Source: a bacterium (lineage in GTDB: Bacteria; Myxococcota_A; UBA9160; UBA4427). Taken from it: a DNA stretch of 64,000 nt. The notes under the pieces were generated by a model. It was not told where the DNA came from. It did no database searches and worked only from the letters and a program-made list of their open reading frames with translations. This document shows, piece after piece, positions 1 to 7,423 of the stretch (within the stretch, counting starts at the first letter, position 1; each line of letters starts with the position of its first letter). The translations under genes were made by a program, and so were the position numbers. The stretch is from contig JANSYR010000017.1 of NCBI GenBank assembly GCA_024742285.1, positions 62,001-126,000 of the forward strand, read 5' to 3'.

Positions 1-375
1 GGTCAGCGAATCCTGATCGTCGAAGACAGTCCCACGATGCGGCAGCTGCTGGTCTTCGCGCTGAAGCGCATGAAGGGCGTCGACATCGTCGAAGCGCAGG
101 ACGGCATGGACGGCTTGCGCAAGGTCACGAGCGACCACTTCGACCTCGCGTTCGTCGACATCAACATGCCGGTCATGGACGGACTCAAGCTGATCAGCCT
201 GATCCGCGGCGAGCAGAACCTCGCCGACATGCCGATCTGCGTGATCACGACCGAGGGTGCCAAGGAGGATCGCGAGCGCGCGATCGGCCTCGGCGCCAAC
301 GAGTATCTGACGAAGCCGATCCAGGCGAACAAGGTCCTGGCCGTCGCGAAGTCGCTCCTCAAGCTCGACGGCTGA
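1..375 (+). CDS. CheY-like response regulator receiver (5' end outside window)
   Basis: Single receiver domain that passes on a phosphorylation signal from a histidine kinase. The frame is open from the first base, so the start lies upstream. Counting from there, the acidic pair is E8-D9, the phospho-acceptor is D53 in FVDINMPVMDG, the switch Thr is T83/T84 (VITTEG) and the conserved Lys is K105 (LTKPIQ). The protein stops right after the receiver fold with no output domain, as in CheY and other stand-alone regulators. No chemotaxis or kinase gene is visible, so the pathway is unknown. The 3' end, including the stop codon, is tandemly duplicated just downstream. Confidence 0.9.
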   Translation, partial: GQRILIVEDSPTMRQLLVFALKRMKGVDIVEAQDGMDGLRKVTSDHFDLAFVDINMPVMDGLKLISLIRGEQNLADMPICVITTEGAKEDRERAIGLGANEYLTKPIQANKVLAVAKSLLKLDG

Positions 376-426
376 TCTCCGGTCGCGAACGTGCTCCTCG
401 AGCTCGAGGGCTGATCTCCGGTCGCG
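354..426 (+). repeat. 39-bp-period tandem duplication of the cheY 3' end
   Basis: A 34-bp stretch at 354-387, covering the last cheY codons, the TGA and the bases after it, recurs at 393-426 with two mismatches. The period is 39 bp, a multiple of three. The second copy lies after the stop and is not translated as part of the regulator. Confidence 0.85.
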
Positions 427-496
427 CAGACCGCGCTCGCGTGCGGGGGAGCCCCGACCGCGCGCCCGACCCGACGACGCATGCTATCCCTCTCGC

Positions 497-1099
497 ATGC
501 CGCATTCCGGGCGTTCCCTCCTTCCCTTGGCCACGGCCGCCTGCCTGGCCCTGCTTCTCGCGTCGATCACGACGGGCTGCGGCTACCGGAGCCTCGGCGC
601 GGCGTCCCCGACAGGGCGAGACGGAGAGGCCCAGGCGACCGTCGCGGTGGTCGCGCTCCGCAACGATTCTCCGGAGCCCTGGATCGACCGCGTCGTGACC
701 GATGCGCTCCGGCGCGAGCTCGGTCTGCGCGGCGCGCTTCGACTCGAGGCCGACCCGAAGCGGGCCGACTACGTCCTGCGCGGTCGCGTCCTGCCCCTCG
801 ACCTGCGTAGCAACAGCTTCTCGAGCTTCGTCGTCGCCCTCGAGTACCAGGTCACGCTCCGTCTCGAGCTCGAGCTGCTCCGCAAGGAAGGGGACGTGAT
901 CCGGCTGCCCGCGCGGGCGCTCTCGGAGAGCGACGTCTATCTGGCGAGCCAGGACATCGAGGTCACCCGCACCAACCGGCTCGAAGCGCTGAGACACCTT
1001 TCGGACGTGCTCGCGACCCGGATCGTGGATCGGGTCGAGTTCCTGTCGGCGCCGCGCGCCGAGCCGACGACCGCGCCCGCGGGAGGAACCGGCGGATGA
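497..1099 (+). CDS. lptE: LPS assembly lipoprotein LptE
   Basis: Outer-membrane lipoprotein that plugs and helps assemble the LptD barrel during LPS export. The 200-residue product has a lipoprotein signal: basic start, hydrophobic core (about residues 8-24) and lipobox ending TTG-C28. The following GYRS is typical of the LptE/RlpB family, as is the alternating strand pattern of the body. The gene ends in an ATGA overlap with holA. The lptE-holA-rpsT neighbourhood is widely conserved in proteobacteria and supports the call, although leuS, often found upstream, is replaced here by a receiver gene. No strong Shine-Dalgarno precedes this ATG. Confidence 0.85.
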   Translation: MPHSGRSLLPLATAACLALLLASITTGCGYRSLGAASPTGRDGEAQATVAVVALRNDSPEPWIDRVVTDALRRELGLRGALRLEADPKRADYVLRGRVLPLDLRSNSFSSFVVALEYQVTLRLELELLRKEGDVIRLPARALSESDVYLASQDIEVTRTNRLEALRHLSDVLATRIVDRVEFLSAPRAEPTTAPAGGTGG

Positions 1100-2076
1100 G
1101 CATCGCGAAGGTCCAGGGCGAGCTCGCGAAGGGCCACGTCCGCCCGGCCTACCTGCTCGCGGGGAGCGAGCCGCTCCTGCGGGACGATGCCCTGGCCGCG
1201 ATCGAAGAGACGGTCCTCGGGAGCGGTCCGCGCGATTTCAATCTGGACCGCCTCGAGGTCGGGCCGGCGACGCCGGGACGTCTGGAAGAGGCGCTCGCGA
1301 CGCTGCCGGTGATGGCCGAGCGCAGGCTCGTCGTCGTGCGCGAAACCGAGGGCCGCGGGCCGAAGCTCGACGCGAGCTGGGGGGCAGCGATCGAGGGTTA
1401 CGTCGCGGACGCGGACCCCGATTCGCCGAGCGTGCTCGTGATCGTCTGCGCCAAGGCAGACAAGCGCAACAAGTGGGTCAAGGCCTTCAAGGACCCGGCG
1501 ATCCTCGTCGAGTGCGAGGCGCCGAAGAAGGCCCGGGAGCTCGCCGGCTTCCTCGCTGCGGAGGCGAAGTGGCAGGGCGTCGATCTCGATCCGGAGGCCG
1601 CCGCGCTCCTCGCCGACCGCGTCGGGCCGCAGCTCCTGCTGCTCCGGCAGGAGATCGAGAAGGCCAGTCTCCTCGCGGGCCCGGGCGAGACGGTGACCCG
1701 GAAGCACGTCGAGGCGACCGTGGCGACGGTGGCCGAGGAGCCGATCTGGGACCTGACGGACGCGATCGGGCAGGGGCGAACCGCCGAGGCCGTCGATCTG
1801 CTGTCGCGATTGATCGCCCAGGGCGCGGCGCCGCCCGCGATCCTCGGGGCGCTCGCCTCGCACTTCCGGCGGTTGGTCCGCGTCGGCCACGGCGAGTCCG
1901 TCGCGGGACCGCCCTTCGTCGTCAAGAAGCTGACCGCACAGGCGCGCCGCTATCCCGCGCGGCGACTCGTGACGTGTCTGCGCGCGATCCACCGCGCCGA
2001 CGTCGAGCTCAAGGGCGCGAGCGTGATGCGATCCGAGCGGGCACTCGAACAGTTGGTGCTGGGACTGGCGAGTTAG
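1096..2076 (+). CDS. holA: DNA polymerase III delta subunit HolA
   Basis: Clamp-loader subunit that opens the beta sliding clamp during replication. The 326-residue length is normal. The N-terminal segment RPAYLLAGSEPLLRDDAL is the family signature, followed by an AAA+-like domain with a degenerate nucleotide site, as usual for delta. The C-terminal helical collar domain includes the WDLTDAI and ILGALASHFRRL segments. The start overlaps the lptE stop by 4 bp, so the two are probably co-transcribed. The gene runs convergently into rpsT. Confidence 0.92.
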   Translation: MSIAKVQGELAKGHVRPAYLLAGSEPLLRDDALAAIEETVLGSGPRDFNLDRLEVGPATPGRLEEALATLPVMAERRLVVVRETEGRGPKLDASWGAAIEGYVADADPDSPSVLVIVCAKADKRNKWVKAFKDPAILVECEAPKKARELAGFLAAEAKWQGVDLDPEAAALLADRVGPQLLLLRQEIEKASLLAGPGETVTRKHVEATVATVAEEPIWDLTDAIGQGRTAEAVDLLSRLIAQGAAPPAILGALASHFRRLVRVGHGESVAGPPFVVKKLTAQARRYPARRLVTCLRAIHRADVELKGASVMRSERALEQLVLGLAS

Positions 2077-2124
2077 GGCCGGGGGCGGAAGGGCCGCGAG
2101 GGCGGCCGTGCGCGAGCGGCCGGC

Positions 2125-2149
2125 GCCCGCCGTGGCAGGCGCGGCGGGC
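2125..2149. terminator. Hairpin between convergent holA and rpsT
   Basis: A perfect 8-bp GC stem (2125-2132 with 2142-2149) with a 9-nt loop sits in the 87-bp gap between the two converging genes. A second 6-bp CGGCCG inverted pair lies just before it. There is no T-run on either side, so it is a terminator-like structure rather than a textbook intrinsic terminator. Confidence 0.4.
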
Positions 2150-2163
2150 AGGAGCGCCCGCGT

Positions 2164-2433
2164 CTACGCGGACTTCACCGCGTTCAGGCGCTTGGCGAGG
2201 CGACCGACGCTGCGGTCGGCGCGCTTCTTCGGGATGACGCCCTTGGTCGCGGCGCGACGGATGGCGCGCTCGGCGTCGGCGTAGGCCTGGGTGGCCTTGT
2301 CGGCGTCACCCGACTCGAAGGCCTCGCGGCAGCGCTTCACCACGGTCCGCATCTGGGTGCGGATGTGCTGGTTGCGCTTGCGGCGGGTCTCGGACTGGCG
2401 GATTCGCTTGAGAGCGGACTTGTGGTTGGCCAA
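2164..2433 (-). CDS. rpsT: 30S ribosomal protein S20
   Basis: Small basic protein of the 30S subunit that binds 16S rRNA and helps early assembly. The 89 residues match the family in length and in the start MANHKSALKRIRQSE. The initiation codon is TTG, preceded by AAGGAG about 8 nt upstream. E. coli rpsT also begins with UUG, and that weak codon takes part in autogenous control by S20. The same control is possible here but only inferred. The gene is monocistronic on the minus strand, facing holA. Confidence 0.95.
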   Translation of the reverse strand: MANHKSALKRIRQSETRRKRNQHIRTQMRTVVKRCREAFESGDADKATQAYADAERAIRRAATKGVIPKKRADRSVGRLAKRLNAVKSA

Positions 2434-2674
2434 CGTGGCCTCTCCTTGCTTGTGGGCGCGGCATCATAGGCGCGGTCGCCCCTGTCGTCGAGGGTGGTCC
2501 GATCGGGAGGAGAACCCATCACAATCCGTGTAGAGGATCCCCGCGAGGGGAGGGGGGCCGGTCCGATCGGCCCGACGGCCGGGCAGGGCGGCCCGGTGTC
2601 GGGTCCGGTCTTCAGCCGAGGCCCCGGAGCGCCGATGTTCCTGACCGAATCCATCCGTTCGGAGGGGGCTTCGG

Positions 2675-4570
2675 TTGTCCAGTCGCCGGTCTACTGCATG
2701 TTGGCTCATCGGGCTCACGAGCCTGTTCCTCGCCCTGGCGGCGGGCTCGCCCGCCCTGTCCGAAACGCCCGGCGGGCTGGCGGCCTCGGTCGACCCCGCG
2801 GACGATCCGTGGCTCACGGACCAGGCCCCGGTCGTGGCGAAGCCCGTCGAAGTCGCCCGGGAGCGGGTCGCGGCGGCCTGGAACGACGCCGCCGAGACTC
2901 CGCATGCACGAGCGGCGGCGCTCCGCCGCGCTCGACTCGAGTACGGCCTCGGGGACCTCGTCGGCCCGGCGATGGTGATCGCGGCGGACGCGACCGAGGA
3001 AGAACCCCACGTCCACGCAGAGCTCGCCCGGGATCTCGCGCCCGGTGTCCCGGCCTTCCAGGTCGACCGTGCGCTCGCGCTCTTCCGCTCCGGGGACACC
3101 GGAGCGGCGACCCTCGCGGTCGGGGAAGCGGGGCTCGCCCTCGCCTCCAATCTGCTCGCCCAGCTCTGGTGGGTCGAGAACGCGGCCTTCCTGCTGCTGA
3201 TCTGTCTGGTGAGCGCATCCTTCGCGCTCTTCGTGCTCTCCGCGCTCCTCGTCTGGAGCCACGCGGCCCACGATCTCGGCGACGTGCTGAGTCCGCACAT
3301 GCCGGTCTTCGCGCGCCACGCTGCGCTCGCGGCAGCCGTGCTCGCGCCCTTCGCCCTCGGCGAGGGACTGCTCGGCCTCGCCCTCGGGCTCTTCGCGGTC
3401 GGCTTCTGGTACGGCACCGGGGGGCAGCGCAACGCCCTCGTGATGGCGGCGATCCTCTTCGTCGTCGGTGTCCACCCGGTCGCGCAGCTCCAGGCGATGG
3501 CCCGCGAGCTCGTCGACGGTGATCCGGTCGTCGCGAGCACGCTCCGGGTCCTGGCCGATCAGTCGACCACCGCCGACCTCGAGCGGCTCGAAGTCGCGGC
3601 GGCGACCGACCCGGTCGCGGCCCACGCGCTCGCCTATCGCGATCGGCGCTACGGACTGATGGAATCGAGCCGGGATCGTCTGCGGGCGATCGTCGAAACG
3701 CATCCGAGCGACTACGTCGCGCTGGCCAATCTGGGCAACCTCGAACATCGACGGGGCAACCTTCCCGGGGCGATCGACTACTACGAGCGGGCCGCCGCGG
3801 TCGAGTACGACGCGACCCTGCTCTTCGACCTCAGCCAGGCCTACGCCGGCGCGTTCCGTATGGAGGAGTACGAAGCGACCCTCGAACGGGCCCAGAGCGT
3901 CGACGACCAGGCGGTGGCGGCGCTCTCGAATCTCGGCGAGTCGTCGCTGGTCGCCGATCTCGCCTTCCCCACGTTCCAGCTGCGGGAGCGTTTCGCAGGG
4001 AACCTGCTGGCGGCGGAGGGGGAATCGGAAGTGATCGCGTTCCTGGCGCCCGGTCTGCTGGCCGGGGCGTGGTACGTGACCGCGGGGGCGTTCGCGGTGG
4101 TGGCCCTGCTCGGGCTGCTCGTCGCGGATCGCTGGGACCACGCGAGCCTCTGCTCCCGCTGCGGCCACCGGATCTGCGGCCGCTGTGAAGAGACGGTCTG
4201 GAGCAGTGAGATCTGCGAAGACTGCCACCACCTCTTCCAGTCTCCCGAGGCGACGGATCCGTCCCTTCGCATGGCCCGTCTGCAGGCCCTCTCCGAGCGC
4301 GAGGCCGTCTTCGACAAGATCTGGCTCGCGCTCTCGATCGCGATCCCGGGGATGGCCGGCTTCGCCGCGAGGCGGCCCGACCTCGCGATGATGGGGCTGC
4401 TGCTCTTCTCGTGGATCGCCGCCGCCCTGGTGTGGCCGTCGGGTCCCTTCGAGGATCCACTGCTGATGGGCGGCGCCGCCTGGGTGGCCTTCGCGCTGCC
4501 CGGCGCGATCGCGGCTCTGGCCTACGCCGGCGTCGTCGTGCTGGGTCTCATCCTTCGGAAGAGCCGTTAG
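2675..4570 (+). CDS. Membrane protein with TPR and zinc-ribbon segments
   Basis: 631-residue envelope protein of unknown function. The TTG start is preceded by GGAGG and opens a signal peptide (hydrophobic core about residues 10-25). A soluble helical stretch follows, then a block of transmembrane helices (about 165-280). Next is a tetratricopeptide-like region (about 345-400; ANLGNLEHRRGNLPGAIDYY), another membrane helix near 465-485, a zinc ribbon with four CxxC-type cysteine pairs (CSRCGHRICGRC at about 493, CEDC at about 514) and a C-terminal pair of hydrophobic segments. It lies 18 bp before a DUF4388 gene, so the two probably act together. TPR and zinc ribbon suggest a protein-binding scaffold; the target cannot be read from the sequence. 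Confidence 0.8.
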   Translation: MSSRRSTACWLIGLTSLFLALAAGSPALSETPGGLAASVDPADDPWLTDQAPVVAKPVEVARERVAAAWNDAAETPHARAAALRRARLEYGLGDLVGPAMVIAADATEEEPHVHAELARDLAPGVPAFQVDRALALFRSGDTGAATLAVGEAGLALASNLLAQLWWVENAAFLLLICLVSASFALFVLSALLVWSHAAHDLGDVLSPHMPVFARHAALAAAVLAPFALGEGLLGLALGLFAVGFWYGTGGQRNALVMAAILFVVGVHPVAQLQAMARELVDGDPVVASTLRVLADQSTTADLERLEVAAATDPVAAHALAYRDRRYGLMESSRDRLRAIVETHPSDYVALANLGNLEHRRGNLPGAIDYYERAAAVEYDATLLFDLSQAYAGAFRMEEYEATLERAQSVDDQAVAALSNLGESSLVADLAFPTFQLRERFAGNLLAAEGESEVIAFLAPGLLAGAWYVTAGAFAVVALLGLLVADRWDHASLCSRCGHRICGRCEETVWSSEICEDCHHLFQSPEATDPSLRMARLQALSEREAVFDKIWLALSIAIPGMAGFAARRPDLAMMGLLLFSWIAAALVWPSGPFEDPLLMGGAAWVAFALPGAIAALAYAGVVVLGLILRKSR

Positions 4571-4588
4571 GCGGCGGAGGGGAATTCG

Positions 4589-5686
4589 ATGTCGGTCGCA
4601 CTCCACGGCAACCTCACGGACTTCGGGATCGCCGAAGTCTTCCAGCTGATCGGTCAGCAGCGAAAGACGGGGACCCTCGTCGTCGAAGGCGACGGCGGGG
4701 CGATCTTTCTCGCTTTCGACCAGGGACGCGTCGTGCGGGGCGGCCCCGACGGCGCCCGCGGCGAGCGCGAGCCTCTCGGCCCGCAGCTCGTGAAGTCGGG
4801 GTACCTGACCCGGGAGCAGTGGGCGGACCTCCAGAAGGAGAGCGAGCGCTCGGCGCGCCCTCTGCCGGACCTGCTGCTCGCCGCCGGACTGATCGAGCCG
4901 TCGACGCTCGACGAGGTCCAGCATCTGCTGACCAGGGAAACCGTCTTCGACGTCATGCGCCGCAGCAGCGGGGACTTCAACTTCGTCGCCGAGCCGATCT
5001 CCCACGACTCGCCGCCGGAACGTCTGCTCGGTGCCGAGCAGATCCTGATGGACGGTCTGCGGATGCTCGACGAGTGGCAGACCTTCTCCTCGAGCATCCC
5101 CGGTGGCGACACGGTCTTCCGGCGTGTCGGACAGCTGGGCACCGCGCGCCAGGGCAACGTCGAGCGTGTGCTGCAGCTCGTCGACGGTCGGCTCACGGTC
5201 CAGCGCATCATCGATCTCTCCCGGATCGGCACCTTCGAGGCGACCCGCGCCCTCGCCGAGCTGCGCCAGGGTGGCGTGATCGACATCGTCGACGCCCCGC
5301 GCAAGAGCCGCGCACGGCGGGCGAAGTCGGGGCCGCGGATCCCGGTCCTGCCGCTGCTCCGGGCCGCGCTCGCCACGGCCGTGCCCTTCGCGGCCCTCGC
5401 GGCCCTCGGCGTCGTCGCGCTCGAACGCGCACAGAACGACGGCGGGCTCCCGGGCACGGCACTGCCGGCCCGCATGATCGAGGCGCAGGGGGTCCGGTAC
5501 GAGCGTGAGCTGATCCGGGGTGCCCTCGAGACCCACTTCTTCGAGCAGGGGCGCTACCCGGAACGACTCGAATCCCTCGTCGGAACGGCGGGAACGGTTT
5601 CGCCCGAGAGGCTCGGAGCCTATTATTACGTGGTCCGGGACGACGAAGTCGTCCTGCTCGCGCCCACGAACGTGAATCTGGACTGA
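4589..5686 (+). CDS. DUF4388 (PATAN) domain protein
   Basis: 365 residues. The N-terminal domain (about 1-100) begins LHGNLTDFGIAEVFQLIGQQ and contains KTGTLVVEG, characteristic of DUF4388/PATAN domains, which are common in deltaproteobacteria and often tied to two-component or gliding-type signalling. A helical region follows, then a membrane helix (about 250-278) and a short C-terminal domain of about 75 residues carrying YERELIRGALETHFFEQG. It has a good ribosome site (GGAGGGG) and sits 18 bp after the TPR/zinc-ribbon gene, so the pair is likely one operon. Biochemical role unknown. Confidence 0.8.
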   Translation: MSVALHGNLTDFGIAEVFQLIGQQRKTGTLVVEGDGGAIFLAFDQGRVVRGGPDGARGEREPLGPQLVKSGYLTREQWADLQKESERSARPLPDLLLAAGLIEPSTLDEVQHLLTRETVFDVMRRSSGDFNFVAEPISHDSPPERLLGAEQILMDGLRMLDEWQTFSSSIPGGDTVFRRVGQLGTARQGNVERVLQLVDGRLTVQRIIDLSRIGTFEATRALAELRQGGVIDIVDAPRKSRARRAKSGPRIPVLPLLRAALATAVPFAALAALGVVALERAQNDGGLPGTALPARMIEAQGVRYERELIRGALETHFFEQGRYPERLESLVGTAGTVSPERLGAYYYVVRDDEVVLLAPTNVNLD

Positions 5687-5828
5687 ATTCGGCGTCCCCC
5701 AGAGCCGAGTCACCCGCGCAGGACGAGGCGGTCGTCGACCGAAGGCCCGAGAGGCGGGCCGAGGTCGCGAACCGCACTCCGCAAGGGGCGACTCGACGCG
5801 ACGAGGAAGGGCGCCAGGAGCTCCCCCT

Positions 5829-6983
5829 CTGGCTCGACAACGCAGCGAAGCGCAGCCGCCCAGGAACGCCCCTTCGACCCTCGCCTCGGTCGAAGATCCC
5901 TCCTCCACCCCCCTCGCCGCGCCGGTCGGCCCTTCGGGTGCCGAAGAGACCCGCGAATCCCTCGTCTTCGACGACAACGGGATGGCGGTCGCGCTCTACG
6001 GCGACGGCGAGCAGACCCTCCGCCTGATCGAGCGCTCGATCGGCGTCGGTGTCCACGCGCGGGGCAACGAGCTCAGCGTCGAGGGCCAGCCCGACCGGGT
6101 CGCCCTCGCGGTGCGCGTTCTCCAGGAGCTCTACGGACAGATCGAGCGCGGCCAGGCCGTGCGAAACGCGGACGTGCGCCACGTGATCCGGATGCTTTCC
6201 GATGCGCCGGACGTCCAGCTCGACGACGTCTACGAGAACATCCTCCAGCGCGGTTCCCGCCGCGTGATCCGCGCGAAGAATCTCGCCCAGCGGCGCTACG
6301 TCGACTCGATCCGGAAGCACGACGTCGCGATCGCCGTCGGACCGGCGGGCACGGGGAAGACCTACCTCGCGATGGCGATGGCCGTCGCCGCGCTCCACCG
6401 CAAGGAGATCTCGCGGATCATCCTGACCCGACCCGCGGTCGAGGCCGGAGAGCGGCTGGGCTTCCTGCCCGGTGACCTCGCCGAGAAGGTCGACCCGTAC
6501 ATGCGTCCGCTCTACGACGCGCTCCGGGACATGATGGACATGGAGAAGGCGCAGCGCCTGATCGAGCGGGGGACGATCGAGGTCGCTCCGCTCGCTTTCA
6601 TGCGCGGACGGACGCTCAACGACTCCTTCGTGATCCTCGACGAGGCCCAGAACACGACCGGCGAGCAGATGAAGATGTTCCTCACGCGGCTGGGCGAGAA
6701 CTCGAAGGCGGTGATCACCGGCGACGTGACGCAGATCGACCTGCCCGCCGGAACCGAGAGCGGTCTGGTCGAGGCGACCCGCGTGCTCCAGTCCGTGCGC
6801 GGGATCGGCTTCATCCGCTTCGAACCGCAGGACGTCGTGCGTCACCCGCTGGTGCAGTCGATCATCCAGGCCTACGACCGCGCGCGCGGTTCGCAGTCGC
6901 GCCGCGGGCGGCGCGACGAGGTGCCCCGGGATGCGGACGAGTCGGTCGAAGCGACCGACGGCGAGGTGGATTCGTCGGCATGA
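5829..6983 (+). CDS. phoH: PhoH-family ATPase (probable CTG start)
   Basis: PhoH/YbeZ-like ATPase, commonly paired with YbeY in RNA metabolism. Walker A is GPAGTGKTY and the Walker B-like motif is VILDEAQN, followed by the TGDVTQIDLP segment typical of the family. The first in-frame ATG is at 5982, but the codons before it read ETRESLVFDDNG, which matches the conserved PhoH N-terminus, so translation probably begins upstream. No ATG, GTG or TTG occurs in that frame back to the stop at 5673. A CTG at 5829 is preceded 8 nt upstream by AGGAG and gives 384 residues; the 5982 start would give 333. The upstream codons keep high GC in third positions. The gene overlaps ybeY by 4 bp. Confidence 0.85.
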   Translation: MARQRSEAQPPRNAPSTLASVEDPSSTPLAAPVGPSGAEETRESLVFDDNGMAVALYGDGEQTLRLIERSIGVGVHARGNELSVEGQPDRVALAVRVLQELYGQIERGQAVRNADVRHVIRMLSDAPDVQLDDVYENILQRGSRRVIRAKNLAQRRYVDSIRKHDVAIAVGPAGTGKTYLAMAMAVAALHRKEISRIILTRPAVEAGERLGFLPGDLAEKVDPYMRPLYDALRDMMDMEKAQRLIERGTIEVAPLAFMRGRTLNDSFVILDEAQNTTGEQMKMFLTRLGENSKAVITGDVTQIDLPAGTESGLVEATRVLQSVRGIGFIRFEPQDVVRHPLVQSIIQAYDRARGSQSRRGRRDEVPRDADESVEATDGEVDSSA

Positions 6984-7423
6984 GCGTGAAGATTTCCGGA
7001 CCGCCCGACGCGATCCGGGGATCCCGCGTCGACGTGGCCCGTCTGCACCGCGCCGCGAACGAGATCCTGCGCGGGATCGGTCAGTCGAAGGCGGAGCTGT
7101 CCGTCGCGCTCGTCGACGATGAATCGATCGCCGAGCTGAACGAGCAGTATCGCGCGAAGCCGCGCCCGACCGACGTGCTCTCGTTCTCTCTCGTCGAGGG
7201 CGACTTTGCGGACCACCGCGGCGGCATGCTCGGGGACGTCGTGATCTCCGTGGAGACCGCGGCGGCCCAGGCGGCGGAGCGCCATCGCGGCCTCGACGAG
7301 ACGGTGGCGCGCCTGCTCGTCCACGGTGTCCTCCACCTGATCGGCCACGACCACGAGGACGACGTCGAAGCGCGGGAGATGCAGGCCGAGGAGCGGAGGC
7401 TCCTGAGGGCGCTCCCGCGATGA
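6980..7423 (+). CDS. ybeY: Endoribonuclease / rRNA maturation factor YbeY
   Basis: Metal-dependent RNase needed for 16S rRNA 3'-end maturation and 70S quality control. The 147-residue product carries the zinc site HGVLHLIGHDH, with ligands H115, H119 and H125, and the upstream RPTDVLSFS segment typical of the family. ATGA overlaps link it to phoH before and lnt after. phoH-ybeY-(corC)-lnt is a conserved proteobacterial order; here no corC/ybeX gene stands between ybeY and lnt. Confidence 0.95.
   Translation: MSVKISGPPDAIRGSRVDVARLHRAANEILRGIGQSKAELSVALVDDESIAELNEQYRAKPRPTDVLSFSLVEGDFADHRGGMLGDVVISVETAAAQAAERHRGLDETVARLLVHGVLHLIGHDHEDDVEAREMQAEERRLLRALPR

Noticed and set aside
2612-5977. 1121-codon minus-strand open frame
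   Set aside because: Antisense to the TPR and DUF4388 genes, both with signal or domain evidence and ribosome sites.
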